Source: Neoconidiobolus thromboides FSU 785
Taxonomy: Eukaryota > Entomophthoromycota > Entomophthoromycetes > Entomophthorales > Neoconidiobolaceae
Reading direction: 5' to 3'
DNA: 64,000 nucleotides
NCBI GenBank assembly: GCA_025603075.1
Contig: MU626269.1
Coordinates: forward strand, 124,001-188,000
In this document: piece by piece, positions 48,780 through 59,876 of the stretch
Layout of the letters: every line of letters begins with the position of its first letter
Numbering within the stretch: the stretch's first letter is position 1
The notes under the pieces: generated by a model
Seen by the model: the letters and a program-made list of their open reading frames with translations, nothing else
The model's database searches: none
What the model was told of the DNA's origin: nothing
Position numbers and translations under genes: made by a program

Positions 48780-49015
48780 GTCAAGTGTCCCTAAGGTTGC
48801 CCCTAGGGACAAATACTATGTTTTTACTTTTTTTTAGAGAGGAAAGTTTTTAATAAATTTAAACCTTGTGGGTTTTAAATAAGTACAAATATAGTTGAAA
48901 AACAAGAACAATTGGTGAATCTCAGGATTTAAATATTTGATTGGTTATAAACCTTGGATATTTATTGTATCAATACTATTAATGCTATCTAGTTTATTTA
49001 GCAAATCAAAAGGTA
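48684..49015 (-). repeat. Inverted duplication carrying U6, arm 2
   Basis: Partner of 38190-38515 in opposite orientation, about 10 kb away. The U6 bodies appear identical by eye; the ~200 bp upstream differ at scattered positions. Confidence 0.88.
48690..48810 (-). ncRNA. U6 spliceosomal snRNA, copy 2
   Basis: Reverse-complement copy of the U6 at 38391-38511, same length, with the same 5' stem, ACAGAGA box, GGATGACACG segment, 3' TTCG hairpin and a terminal T run of nine. I see no difference in the RNA body. Both look functional. Confidence 0.96.
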
Positions 49016-50164
49016 ATACTTGAATATAAGAGAAAAGAATGTAGTAATATGATTATTAAATGTAACATAATGATTTTATTTATTTTGGTTCGGTTTTTAA
49101 GATTTATTTTCTGATGAAATTAAAGTACTAAAACCGATAATAAGTGTTTTTTATATTATAATACAGCATTTAAATATTGGTTAAATTAGTAAATTTAGAC
49201 TACAGCTACTTATTGAAAATAAATTAATAGCTTCATAATTGTAACTAATATTATGACATAATTTATTATTATTAAAGCTAAAATATAAGATAAAATTATT
49301 GATATAGGGATTTCAATTACTTGTTTCAATAATAGTTTTAACTATTTTTTGATATATTTAAATAAAGCGATTTAACTTATAACTAAAATAATAATGGCAT
49401 TTATAATGGTTTATTTTTTAATAAGTATGAAGTAAAATATCGAAGAAAGGACATTAAACCAGTAAGTCAAAAGTTATCTTTAAGCTAAGAAAGATTATAT
49501 GATGTAACTTAAATACTATACATAAATGATTGTCCAATATAGATTTCAAAAGTAAAAGAAAAAGTAGTTTCACTATTAGAAGAAAGCTTAATAAAGCCTA
49601 AAGTAGAAGATTAAATTCGAAATTGGCCTAATTGTATTACAAATTTACAGAAAATAGTTAGAGATATAAAACGTCTTCGCTTCTATTATATAAACATTTG
49701 AGTTATTTAACAAAAATTACCTAAATGAAAGCTTCTTTAAAATAGAGTGAGATGACGTTATCAAAGTGTATTTCTTTAACTTGAAACATTTTAAATATCG
49801 ATTAAGCTTATTAAAACACTTTTAGTGGGGAATTCTATGTTAAAGTTTCAAGATTTTACCAAATTTTATTAAAATTGCCCTAAGATGGGTTTAGCATTAA
49901 AAGATAAATAGTGCATTATGAATTATTACACTATATTGAGATAGTCAACCAAGGTTGACACGTAATGATTAAAATCTTTATTTTTCAATATTAAACCATT
50001 TTAATATTATTATAAACTGGTAAATATTTTCATGATCTAATTTTTGGTTAACTATTTTATTGAAGCTAGTGTAAATATGACATAAAGTCTACAATTTAAA
50101 ATAAGGAAAAAAGTATATAAGAACAAGAAATGTGAAATGAATTTGAAATAAAAAATAAATAAAA
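49016..50164. other. Intergenic with a possible decayed reading frame
   Basis: From about 49420 to 49690 one frame on the plus strand reads protein-like (for example SKVKEKVVSLLEESLIKPK and NWPNCITNLQKIVRDIKRLR) but is cut by TAA at 49497, 49518 and 49611 and TAG at 49542. It may be the remains of a gene of unknown family. The rest is plain AT-rich DNA and the promoter of the next gene. Confidence 0.35.
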
Positions 50165-50761
50165 ATGGAATCTACTCACACTAAAGCCAACCTTGATACT
50201 AAAACTGAATTCAAAGAGCAACTAGATGGGTTCTATGAGCTTATAGATAAACAAAAATGCGTCATGCTTACCACTAAAAACCCAGATGGTAGTCTAATTT
50301 CTCGTCCAATGCATATCTCTTCTAGAGTAAATGGTGTTGACTTTTACTTGTTTGCTAACAAAGAATCCCAGAAGGTTGAGGATATTCAAAACTATCCAGA
50401 AGTAAACTTAAGTTTCTATAGAGACAGCGATTATTCTTGGGTAAGTGTATCTGGTAAAGCATCCTTAGTCACAGATGAGAGTAAAATTAAGGAATTATAC
50501 AGTCCAATGCTTAAAGCTTGGTTCGAGGACCTTGGAGATGGAATCCATACTGGCGGCCCAGAAGATCCACGTGTTATCTTATTACAAATTGAGACTAAAG
50601 ATATTATCTACCAGGTTCAAAAAAATGTTATCAGTCGTACAGGCCAAATGTTAAAAGGAATGGTCACTGGCGATAAAGCTGATATGGGCTCAATCCGACT
50701 TATTGGTGGTGAACAACTCGAAGCTGCTCGTAAGCTTGAGACTTCCCACCAAAATGCCTAA
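50165..50761 (+). CDS. FMN-binding split-barrel protein (BLI-3/general stress 26 type)
   Basis: Single exon, 198 aa. Residues about 15-165 match the pyridoxamine-phosphate-oxidase-like split barrel: FYELIDKQKCVMLTTKNPDG, LISRPMHISSR, VDFYLFANKESQKVEDI, VNLSFYRDSDYSWVSVSGKA and a GGPEDPRVILLQI-type segment. Fungal relatives (BLI-3 of Neurospora) are induced by light or stress and presumably bind flavin, with no firm substrate. A C-terminal MLKGMVTGDKADMG region extends past the barrel. The gene uses more C/G-ending codons than its surroundings, suggesting good expression. There is no targeting signal. Confidence 0.88.
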   Translation: MESTHTKANLDTKTEFKEQLDGFYELIDKQKCVMLTTKNPDGSLISRPMHISSRVNGVDFYLFANKESQKVEDIQNYPEVNLSFYRDSDYSWVSVSGKASLVTDESKIKELYSPMLKAWFEDLGDGIHTGGPEDPRVILLQIETKDIIYQVQKNVISRTGQMLKGMVTGDKADMGSIRLIGGEQLEAARKLETSHQNA

Positions 50762-51508
50762 TTATAAACCATATTGTAAATAAAACTATGTCTTAAGCTA
50801 AGTATTGCTATTTTTAAGCTTTATTAAAATTGAAATTAAAATTAAAACTATAAACGCATTTTTATAAGTATACAAATGTGATATAATATAAATTTTTTTA
50901 TTAACATCAATATATAATGGTAAAAACTTGTTATTTTTACTTTCTAATAAAACTCTTGCGTAATTAATAACTATTTTGATTCATTTATTAGTATTCAAGT
51001 ATACAATCCATAAAAGATGATACAATATTTAATAGCATATTTCACTTGATTAACAAATATGAATGTGATGTTACTTTTTATACTATAATATTCATTAACT
51101 TTATTATTGGTTTTTGCTTATTAATTCTAATAATCTAAGGAATCTATTGATTTAAAACTTATTAGAGCTTATAAAATTGTTAAACTCCAAATTGATAATT
51201 TCTTGGAAAATTTCTTCGGCTACTATCTATTTATTTAGCCCTTTTAAAACCTAATTCTTAAGCTTTAGCGAAGCTTGTACTTAAATCTGATTCTTAAATG
51301 AACAATTATTTAATAAACAATTGAGCTTTAACAGCCGCAAAAATGCACTTTGAGCTGAATAGTAAAAAGCTTAGCTTGATTGGTCCATCAAATTTTTCAA
51401 GGATTAGAAGTTAAACTCAAGTAGTAAGGTAACAGGGTCTTTTATTAGAAAGCAAGATTGTATTCATAATACCAAATTCTCAGAAAAAGATAGAAAAAGA
51501 GAGAGAGA
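50762..51508. other. Intergenic, no gene seen
   Basis: 3' flank of the split-barrel gene and promoter of UPF1. Nothing recognised. Confidence 0.5.
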
Positions 51509-54500
51509 ATGGATCCATTTCAAGAACTCAATAGCCAAGATGCGGATTTCAGCTATCTTGAATACAATTATAAAGACGATTATTCTCAAAATGAGAATAT
51601 AGATTTTACTTCGAACTTTAATGAGTTTGATGCTAGATTTAAGGAGTTATCCATTCAAGACAAGTCAAACAGTCAAGAAGATTATAATGTTAACTTAGAT
51701 GAAGATGAAGACGTCGTAAATTATGACCAGTTAGAAGAAAAAGAACTTCCAGACCATGCTTGCAAGTAAACTTACTTATATTATTTTTTGCTCTTTATTT
51801 ATTATATTAGATATTGTTTGATACATAATACTTCTTCAGTAGTAAAGTGCCTGACATGCCAAAAATGGTTTTGCAACTCTAGAGGAAATACGTCAGGTTC
51901 ACATATTGTTACTCACTTGGTTCGTTCTAAGCATAAAGAGGTTTCACTTCATTATGATTCACCACTTGGTGATACCGTATTGGAATGCTATCAGTGTGGA
52001 TGTAAAAATGTATTCCTTTTGGGTTTCATTCCAGCAAAATCAGATACCGTTGTTGTTTTGTTATGCAGGTAAGCCTTTTTTTAACAGCTCCTAGATTTTG
52101 TTTTATTTTTATAGACAACCTTGTGCTTCTATTCCTTCAACTAAGGATATGAATTGGGATACCTCATTATGGCAGCCTTTAATTGATGATCGTTCTTTTT
52201 TAAATTGGATTGTTAAAGTACCTTCAGAACCTGAGCAATTACGTGCTAGACAGATAACAACAAAGCAAATAATTAAATTGGAAGATATTTGGAAGGATAA
52301 TAATTCAGCTTCCCTTGAAGATTTAGAAAAACCAGGAATTGATGAAGAACCACAACAAGTTTTATTAAAGTAAACAAAAATTTTACTAATTTATTATTAA
52401 TATTTAATCATTTATTTAGATACGAAGACGCTTATCAATATCAAAACATTTTCGGACCTTTAGTTAAGATGGAAGCTGATTTTGATAAAAAACTTAAGGA
52501 ATCTCAAACTCAAGATAGTATTTCTATACGTTGGGATATTGGTTTAAATCAAAAGAAAGTAGCCTATTTCATTTTTTCAAGATTCGAACAAGGTGATTGT
52601 AGGATAGCTGTTGGCGATGAATTACGTATCAAATACAAAGGTGAACTTAGAGCTCCTTGGGAAGGCATCGGTCATGTGATTAAATTACCAAATAATGTTA
52701 GTGATGAAATCGGTTTGGAATTAAAGAAGACGGAAGGGGTTCCAATGGAATGTACATTAAACTTTTCAATTGAGTTTGTATGGAAGAGTACCAGTTTTGA
52801 TCGTATGCAAACAGCAATGAAGACATTTGCTTTAGATGAGACATCAGTAAGTAACTATATCTATCATAAGCTTTTAGGCCATGATCTTGAATCTCAAACT
52901 ATCCGTACACAAATTCCAAAGAAATTTCAAGCTAAAAATTTACCAGAGCTTAATCATTCACAAATTAATGCTGTTAAATGCGTCCTCCAAAAACCATTAA
53001 GTTTAATCCAAGGTCCTCCAGGTACTGGTAAAACAGTTACTTCAGCTACTATTGTTTACCATTTAGCAAAGTTAAGTAATGAGCAGATTTTAGTATGTGC
53101 ACCTAGTAACGTAGCGGTTGATCAACTTGCCGAAAAAATCCATAAAACTGGATTAAAAGTAGTGAGAGTTTGTGCAAAATCAAGAGAAGAATTATATTCC
53201 CCAATCAGTTTCCTTACTCTTCATGAGCAGGTTAATAACTGTGCTACACTCCCAGAGCTCCAAAAGCTTATTTTGCTTAAAGCTGAGCAAGGTGAACTTA
53301 GTTCTAGTGATGAAAGAAAATATCGTGCTTTAAGAAAATCAGTTGAGCAACAAATCCTTAGGAATTGTGATGTTATTTTAGCTACTTGTGTTGGTGCTGG
53401 TGATCCTCGTTTATCAAAGATGAGATTCCGTACTGTTTTAATTGATGAAGCAACCCAAGCTACTGAACCAGAATGCCTTATACCTTTAGTTTTAGGTTCA
53501 AAACAAGTGATCTTAGTAGGTGATCATCAGCAACTTGGGCCAGTAATTATGAGTAAAAAAGCAGCAAGGGCAGGTTTAAATCAATCTCTTTTTGAAAGAC
53601 TTATCACCTTAAATGTACGCCCTATCCGTCTTCAAGTCCAATATCGTATGCATCCTAATCTATCAGAGTTTCCAAGTAACATGTTTTATGAAGGTACGCT
53701 TCAAAATGGTATTACTGCACATGATCGACTCCGTCGTAACCTTGATTTCCCATGGCCAGATCCAGCTTGTCCGATGATGTTTTACTCTAATCTTGGATTA
53801 GAAGAAATATCTTCTTCAGGAACTTCATTTTTAAATCGAACTGAAGCAGCAAATTGTGAAAAATTAGTTACAAGGCTTTTAAAATGTGGTATTTTACCAG
53901 ATCAAATTGGTATTATTACTCCATATGAAGGACAACGTTCATATATTTCTAGTTATATGCAATTTAATGGAAGCTTGAGAAAGGAACTTTATAAAGAAAT
54001 TGAGCTTGAAAGTGTTGATGCTTTTCAAGGTCGTGAAAAAGACTATATTATTGTAAGTTGTGTCCGTTCCAATCAACATCAAGGCATCGGTTTCTTAAGT
54101 GATCCAAGACGTCTCAATGTTGCCATTACTAGAGCTAAATATGGGTTAATATTATTGGGTAATCCAAAGGTTTTAAGTAGACATCCACTCTGGCATCATC
54201 TGCTTACCCATTTTAAGGATAGACGTGTTTTAGTAGAAGGTCCATTAAATAATCTTAAGGTTAGTATGATGCAATTTTCTCGCCCACGTAGAATTTATAA
54301 TAAAGCTCGCAATGGTGTAGCTTCAAATGTACCTCAAGGAGCAGAGGCTGCTCGTCCTAATGTAACCCCACTTAATCATACTAATGGAAATGCAAGTCAA
54401 CTTTCCTCTTTAAGTTTGACTTCCCAAGATTATGCTTATTTCAAAGGATCGCGTAATGATATTGGTAATTTATGGGGAACGAGCACACAAGATTCGAGCT

Positions 54501-54733
54501 TTGCACATGGATTGTTTAATTCACAAACTAGTTCAATTGCACCAATCTCATTGAACCAATCAGATCGTTTACAACATATTGATGATCCAACACAATCATC
54601 CACCTTCCTTACACAAGAACTTGAATCACAATCGTTTTTAAATGATTACCGTAATCAAGGTATGTCATTGTTATCCCAAACCTCTCAGTTTACGATGGAT
54701 GAACTCAATTCTCAAGGATTTACTCAGTTTTAA
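51509..54733 (+). CDS. UPF1: UPF1 RNA helicase of nonsense-mediated decay
   Basis: Four exons, 51509-51765, 51811-52068, 52115-52369 and 52420-54733; 1027 aa. The ATP-dependent SF1 helicase at the centre of NMD, acting on cytoplasmic mRNPs with UPF2/UPF3. An acidic N-terminus leads into the Cys/His-rich zinc domain (about 83-190: [39 protein letters not shown]). After the 1B insert come helicase motifs: GPPGTGKT (455-462), [26 protein letters not shown] (DEAT, 599-602), [34 protein letters not shown], and [11 protein letters not shown]. The final ~150 residues are low complexity and hold many SQ/TQ dipeptides. DEAT instead of the metazoan DEST is a minor change. Gene structure is firm because the family is so conserved. 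Confidence 0.97.
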
Positions 54734-56360
54734 TTTTTTTTACATGGATTAGGGTTGGTATGGAAAAAGTAGAAATTCATCTTAAAATTAGAAGGACAAT
54801 TTTGAAGTTTATTTAAGCTATTGGATAAACTTTAAGATGTAGCTAATTATAAAAGAGAAAATGCTATTATGAGAATCATTTATTATTATGTCGAAATTAA
54901 TAGTGAATTCTATTTCCGCTAACTTTTATAACTAAATCTAATAATTAGATTTGTAGCCAAAAAATAAATTTTTTAGTGTGATACTTTAAGTTTTCTATTT
55001 TCTAAATTACAGAATAATACTTCTAGTAATTCTATTTCGAACAATCCTATTTTTCTTTTAAAGAATATATTAGGTTAGTGAAATATTCATTGAAGTTTGA
55101 TTTTATATTTATGACTGAAGATTTCTATATTCGTATTTATCATAAATGATTTTATTTATCCTAATCATATTGAGTTAGTAAAATACTTATTGAATCAAGA
55201 TTTTATTTTCTAACTAAACAGCTTTATCTTCTAAATATTTGAATTTATACGATGTTTTCGATTGTTTCAAATAAGGGAGAATGAAAAAAAATTATTATTT
55301 CAAATTGAGTTAATGAATAATACAAGTTTTAAACATTATTCTAGTTACTTTAAAAAGGGATAGTATTTTGGATAAAAAAAAGGATAGTAATAGGCACCTT
55401 GTAATTACTTTAAAGCTTAGTCCTTTTTTTTAAAAAAGGATGAAGACGAATTATCATATTGTTGTCATTTTATAAAAGACGCGTGTTTTAAATAAATATA
55501 AATATTGTTTTAGAATATAGTGTACACAAAAGTTAGCTTAGTTAAACTGAATTAAATAAAATAATGAAGGGATGAAAAAAGGCAAAGTAAGCTTAAGAAA
55601 TTTAAAGAAAGTCTCCAAGCAAAAATAAAAAATGCAAAAAATGGCAAAACTAGATACAAAAAAGGGGTGAAAATTCAAATAAAATAAAATTAAATAAGAA
55701 ATTAAATACTCAATGTTCTAATTAATTAATTCATTCATTCACATTCAATAAAAATTGTTGTATTCATTAAAATTTAACTTTTTACATTATTTAATTTTAT
55801 TGTAGTTAAGCAAAGAAGTTAAAGCTTTCAAGTTTAAATAGAAAAACTTGTTAATTTGATGAAATAATTTCTTTACCCCACCTTCATAATCTTGGAGAAA
55901 AAAAAACTAAAATTTTAAGGTGGGTATTATTGTTACGGATGATTTAAATTTTAAATAAAAAACTTAAATTAAGGACTTTGATTGGCTATTAAAATAGTTG
56001 ACTTGTTATTGTTATTATTTAATATGCCACCCAACAAAGTCATGGTAAAATAACCTAATGATTTATAAAATGAGATATAACCGAATTTAACTCCATTAAA
56101 AAGGTTAGCTTTCATCTAGAACTTGAATGATTTTTAACTGGTTTATTTATGACTTACCTTGCCTAATATAGCATAAACGATTACCCCTTGTCACTAGCTT
56201 TAATTTTAATTCAATAGTTAATCCAACTTTATTTCTTTATCATTTTCAATTTTTAATTCTTCTTTCTTTTATTTATTTCTATCTATCACATTTTCCTCCA
56301 TCTCAATTACTCATTATCATAATTGTATAGTTTTATTTTATGTATATATTGTCTGTTTAA
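54734..56360. other. Intergenic, no gene seen
   Basis: 1.6 kb of AT-rich DNA after UPF1. Contains an imperfect inverted repeat TACCCCACCTT/AAGGTGGGTA at 55874-55926. No MITE or supported frame. Confidence 0.5.
55874..55926. repeat. Imperfect inverted repeat
   Basis: Arms TACCCCACCTT and AAGGTGGGTA around a 32 bp A-rich loop. It stands out as GC-rich in its surroundings. Could be a regulatory palindrome or chance. Confidence 0.4.
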
Positions 56361-57701
56361 ATGAGCCATCAAGTTAAAAATAGTATTAATGAACTTATAC
56401 CACCTTATATTAATAGCAGTATACTTAAGAGTATCTTAAATAAACTCAATTTGAATAAAGAAATAAAGACTAATAATAACATCTTGTCCTTAATTAATCG
56501 GTTCCTTGATGAGTTCCTTTTATTAATAATCAATCACCAATTTTCTATTGAGATTAAGTTCGATCATGAATATATCAAATTATCGCTAGAAACAATATTT
56601 AAAGAAGATACTCTAATTGATAATGCTATTGAATACGCAGGTTATGGTATTAACTTGAACCATTATCAAGATAATCTATTTTCAAATCATACCAACTATT
56701 TTATCAATTTAAATAATAATGTAAAGAAATCCATCGATGAACGTAGAGTGTTGATAGCTGATAAACTTAATAACCATGGTTTAGGCCTAGAAAGTACTTC
56801 CAATACTAATTTATTTAATAAATTATTTAAAGGCTTTAACAAGTCAAAATTAGATGGAGATGTAAATAGTAGTAACAATGATAGTACTAGGAATTCGTCT
56901 TGTAGTAATAATAGTAATAAAGTGAGTACCATGAGTACCATGAGTACCAATAATGCAGGCATTTATAGCCCAAAGACACTTTATGAAGGATTGAGAAACA
57001 TGTGTTTAAACCATGGTGCATTACAAAGGAAGTCCCTTGATAGTAAATGGAAAGTTACTAAATTGAATCAACAATTGATCAATATATCTACTGCCATCTA
57101 TACCTCAAGAATATTAGAGCATATAACTCATTTTATCATTTTAAATAGTATTCAACAATTGAATTTAATGAAGCAAAGCCATGAACTGATGAAAATTCAA
57201 TTTGATTTAAATAAATCTTTAAGCTATGAAATCAATTATGAGTTAATAATTCATACCTTTTATCAAGAAGAATCTTTACTCAAATTGTTCAACAAGTTAA
57301 ATATGAAGCATAAGTTACAAAAACAGCATAATACCACGACTGCAACTCCAACTAATAACAACAGTAATACTAGCAATTTGAACTTAAAAAACAAAACCAT
57401 TATAAACAAACTGAATAATTTTACCACTTCTTCTCCCCTATTAAACTTTAACAACAGTAGTAGTTGCAACTTATCCGAATACAATACAACTAAGAGAGCA
57501 TCAAACCCACAAACTCAAGATAAAGAAAGGTACAGCATAGAACCCATAACTAGCGATATTAACTTGAACTTCAACTCATCCAATTCTACTCTGAAAAGCA
57601 TACCGTTTGAAACCGAGTTATTTGATGAAATCTTACGATCTGATGAAACTTTTAAACTTTCTTTAACCCCTTCAAAGCTAAAATTTAATTCTTTTTCTTA
57701 A
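56361..57701 (+). CDS. Unrecognised Asn/Ser-rich protein
   Basis: Single exon, 446 aa. I do not recognise it with confidence. The first ~150 residues are helical and hydrophobic in pattern (INELIPPYINSSILKSILNK, LINRFLDEFLLLIINHQ), and a second helical block lies near 225-300 (INISTAIYTSRILEHITHFI). Asn/Ser/Thr-rich linkers, including a VSTMSTMST repeat, separate them, and the C-terminus is disordered. There is no signal peptide, membrane span or catalytic motif. The order (helical N-terminus, linker, second block starting ISxAIYxxxILE) vaguely recalls fungal proteins of unknown function with two histone-fold-like helical regions, but this is only a resemblance. The Asn content may just reflect AT-rich codons. 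Confidence 0.75.
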   Translation: MSHQVKNSINELIPPYINSSILKSILNKLNLNKEIKTNNNILSLINRFLDEFLLLIINHQFSIEIKFDHEYIKLSLETIFKEDTLIDNAIEYAGYGINLNHYQDNLFSNHTNYFINLNNNVKKSIDERRVLIADKLNNHGLGLESTSNTNLFNKLFKGFNKSKLDGDVNSSNNDSTRNSSCSNNSNKVSTMSTMSTNNAGIYSPKTLYEGLRNMCLNHGALQRKSLDSKWKVTKLNQQLINISTAIYTSRILEHITHFIILNSIQQLNLMKQSHELMKIQFDLNKSLSYEINYELIIHTFYQEESLLKLFNKLNMKHKLQKQHNTTTATPTNNNSNTSNLNLKNKTIINKLNNFTTSSPLLNFNNSSSCNLSEYNTTKRASNPQTQDKERYSIEPITSDINLNFNSSNSTLKSIPFETELFDEILRSDETFKLSLTPSKLKFNSFS

Positions 57702-58182
57702 TTCCACATATAGACTCTCTTTTTTCATTTTTACTTCACATCTAGTTGGAGTGGGTGATTATTGTAGCATTTTCATTTTTTATATATACGATTCGATATC
57801 TAGCTTTTTATATATACTATTTTAATTAAATTTTTCTCTTTAAAAATTATTGGCGTTTTTTAATTTTATTAATTTGTGAGTTTCTTATTTTATTGTATTC
57901 ATTCAAGGAATATAAAAATAAATTAGAATCTATTATAGCTCAAATTAAATCTATCAACGTTAATAAATAGACTATTTATGATTATCAATTTTTCTTAATA
58001 TTTCAAATAAATATAAGATTGAAAAGCATCTCATGTTAAGAATTGCGATATCTATGACTTCATCATTTTTGAAAATAAACAAAACTGAACTTTGTTTTCT
58101 ATTTTTCTTATGTTTCCCGTATTTTCAAAAAACTTAATACAGTTTGGGTACTATAAAAAAATGAATAATATATTTGTTCAAT

Positions 58183-58285
58183 ATATAGGAACGTTTTTGA
58201 CTTCATTATTTTTTCCATTTTTAAGCGCTATTTGAATGGAAAAATTATTAGTGAAATTCTTAAAAACAAAAATACATCCCCATAT
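58183..58285 (-). mobile_element. MITE-like element, copy 21
   Basis: Minus-orientation, with left end ATATAGGAACG (altered) and right end ACATCCCCATAT (perfect). Confidence 0.88.
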
Positions 58286-59091
58286 GGTCTTTGGGTTTAC
58301 ATAAAGATAATAAAACATTAATTGATGTATTACAATTAAATTAAATTAAATTAAACGATGTTGCTAGCTGGAGCGTTTCACTTTGTGATATGGCTTTTAT
58401 ATTTATAAAGGACTAACAAAAATAAGTTATTTGTACTTATATTTTTATTAATTTATGATAAGACATTTCTATAACAATTATTAACAAGCTTATAGCTAAT
58501 ATTGATATTTTAAAACATCGTAGTTATATCAATGATTACATGTTACAAATATTTTTCAATACATCTTATATAACATCTCCTAACTTCATAATACAAATAA
58601 ATATTTCTGCAATATAGTTTATTTTATAAAACATTTTAAACCAGCTAATAAAGAGGAGGTATAAAAGCATGCCTCACTTTTATAAATCAACATAGCTGAT
58701 ATTAAAGAAAATTAGCTTTCAACCACTGTAAGTGAAACAAGAACAGTTTTATTAAAGCAAAAAACTACAATGGTATTTATTATAGTAAAATTGACTTATT
58801 TAGAAATATTTAACTTTTTTTAGACTTTCATTTATGAAACTATAGCTTATATTTAAAATTTGTAATAAATTGATCCAAGCCAGGGGATATACAAAATATA
58901 AAATTGTCAAAAGTCATAAAAGTAAATAAACTTTATATTCATTGAACCATTAACTTTTTTCAACGGTATAGTTAAATATCAAATCGGGTTCTACTTATCG
59001 TTACCCTTAAAAAAGTTTAAATTATAATTATTGAACTAAATTTAAATTATTTTTTCCGAAAGTTTATATAAAATACGATTTTAAATTTAAT

Positions 59092-59198
59092 ATATGGGGA
59101 TGCTTTTTTTGGCTTCATCACTTTTTCTATTTTTTAAGCGCTATTTGAGTGGAAAAATTATTAATAAAATTCTTAAACACAAAAATACATCCCCATAT
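59092..59198 (-). mobile_element. MITE-like element, copy 22 (near-consensus)
   Basis: Full-length minus-orientation, 107 bp, with perfect matching ends ATATGGGGATG and CATCCCCATAT. A good reference copy for the family. Confidence 0.94.
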
Positions 59199-59876
59199 GG
59201 CCTTCTTAAAATGGGTTGTATATAAAATGTATTAAATGTTATAAAGTAATATGATAATAAAATAATTTATCTATAATTCCCTTATTTATTTATTTTATTT
59301 CCATGTTCCTTTTTTACTGTTCTATTAATTTTGGAAAAAGCTCGAAATTTAATATCCTGATATAAATAAACCTTGGAATATCAAATCAATACATCTTTTT
59401 ATTCTCTAATAGGTAGATTTCCACTCTTTTCTTTTCTTTTCAATATTTCAAGTTAGAGTTTAATATATTAATTTTTTTTACATCATATCTCTTGATTTTC
59501 ATTGTATATTAGTTTTGCTAACAAATTCATTATTTTTAATTGGGTCGATCAATTTACTAAAGTCATACATAATAATATCTCTTACTTATAATAGAATCTA
59601 CCATTTTTAATATCTCAAACATTTATTTAAAATTATATCAGCTTGTTTTATGAGTTTTGTAAAAACATGTAACTAAAGAATAGCAATATACTTACAATCA
59701 CCATTAATATAAATTAATTAATGTGGAATTGCGTCTTTCTAAATAAAGCAGCCTATCACTTGACACAATCGAAGTAAGATATCAGCTACTAAATATAGAA
59801 TGGTTTAAGTAAAAGTATAAATAAACAAAGATTATTACCATTTTGATCTCTTTGGCTTTTCCTCCTTTTATAAACA

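Larger units (their letters stand above)
57702..59876. other. Intergenic with two MITEs
   Basis: Elements at 58183-58285 and 59092-59198 lie between the Asn-rich protein and the first 7TM receptor. A fragment resembling one element end (GACTTCATCATTTTTGAAA, about 58056) may be a third relic. No frame was supported. Confidence 0.5.

Noticed and set aside
56696-57484. Leu-rich minus-strand frames of 88 and 73 codons
   Set aside because: They are antisense to the Asn/Ser-rich protein; poly-Leu comes from reversed AAT/AGT-type codons.
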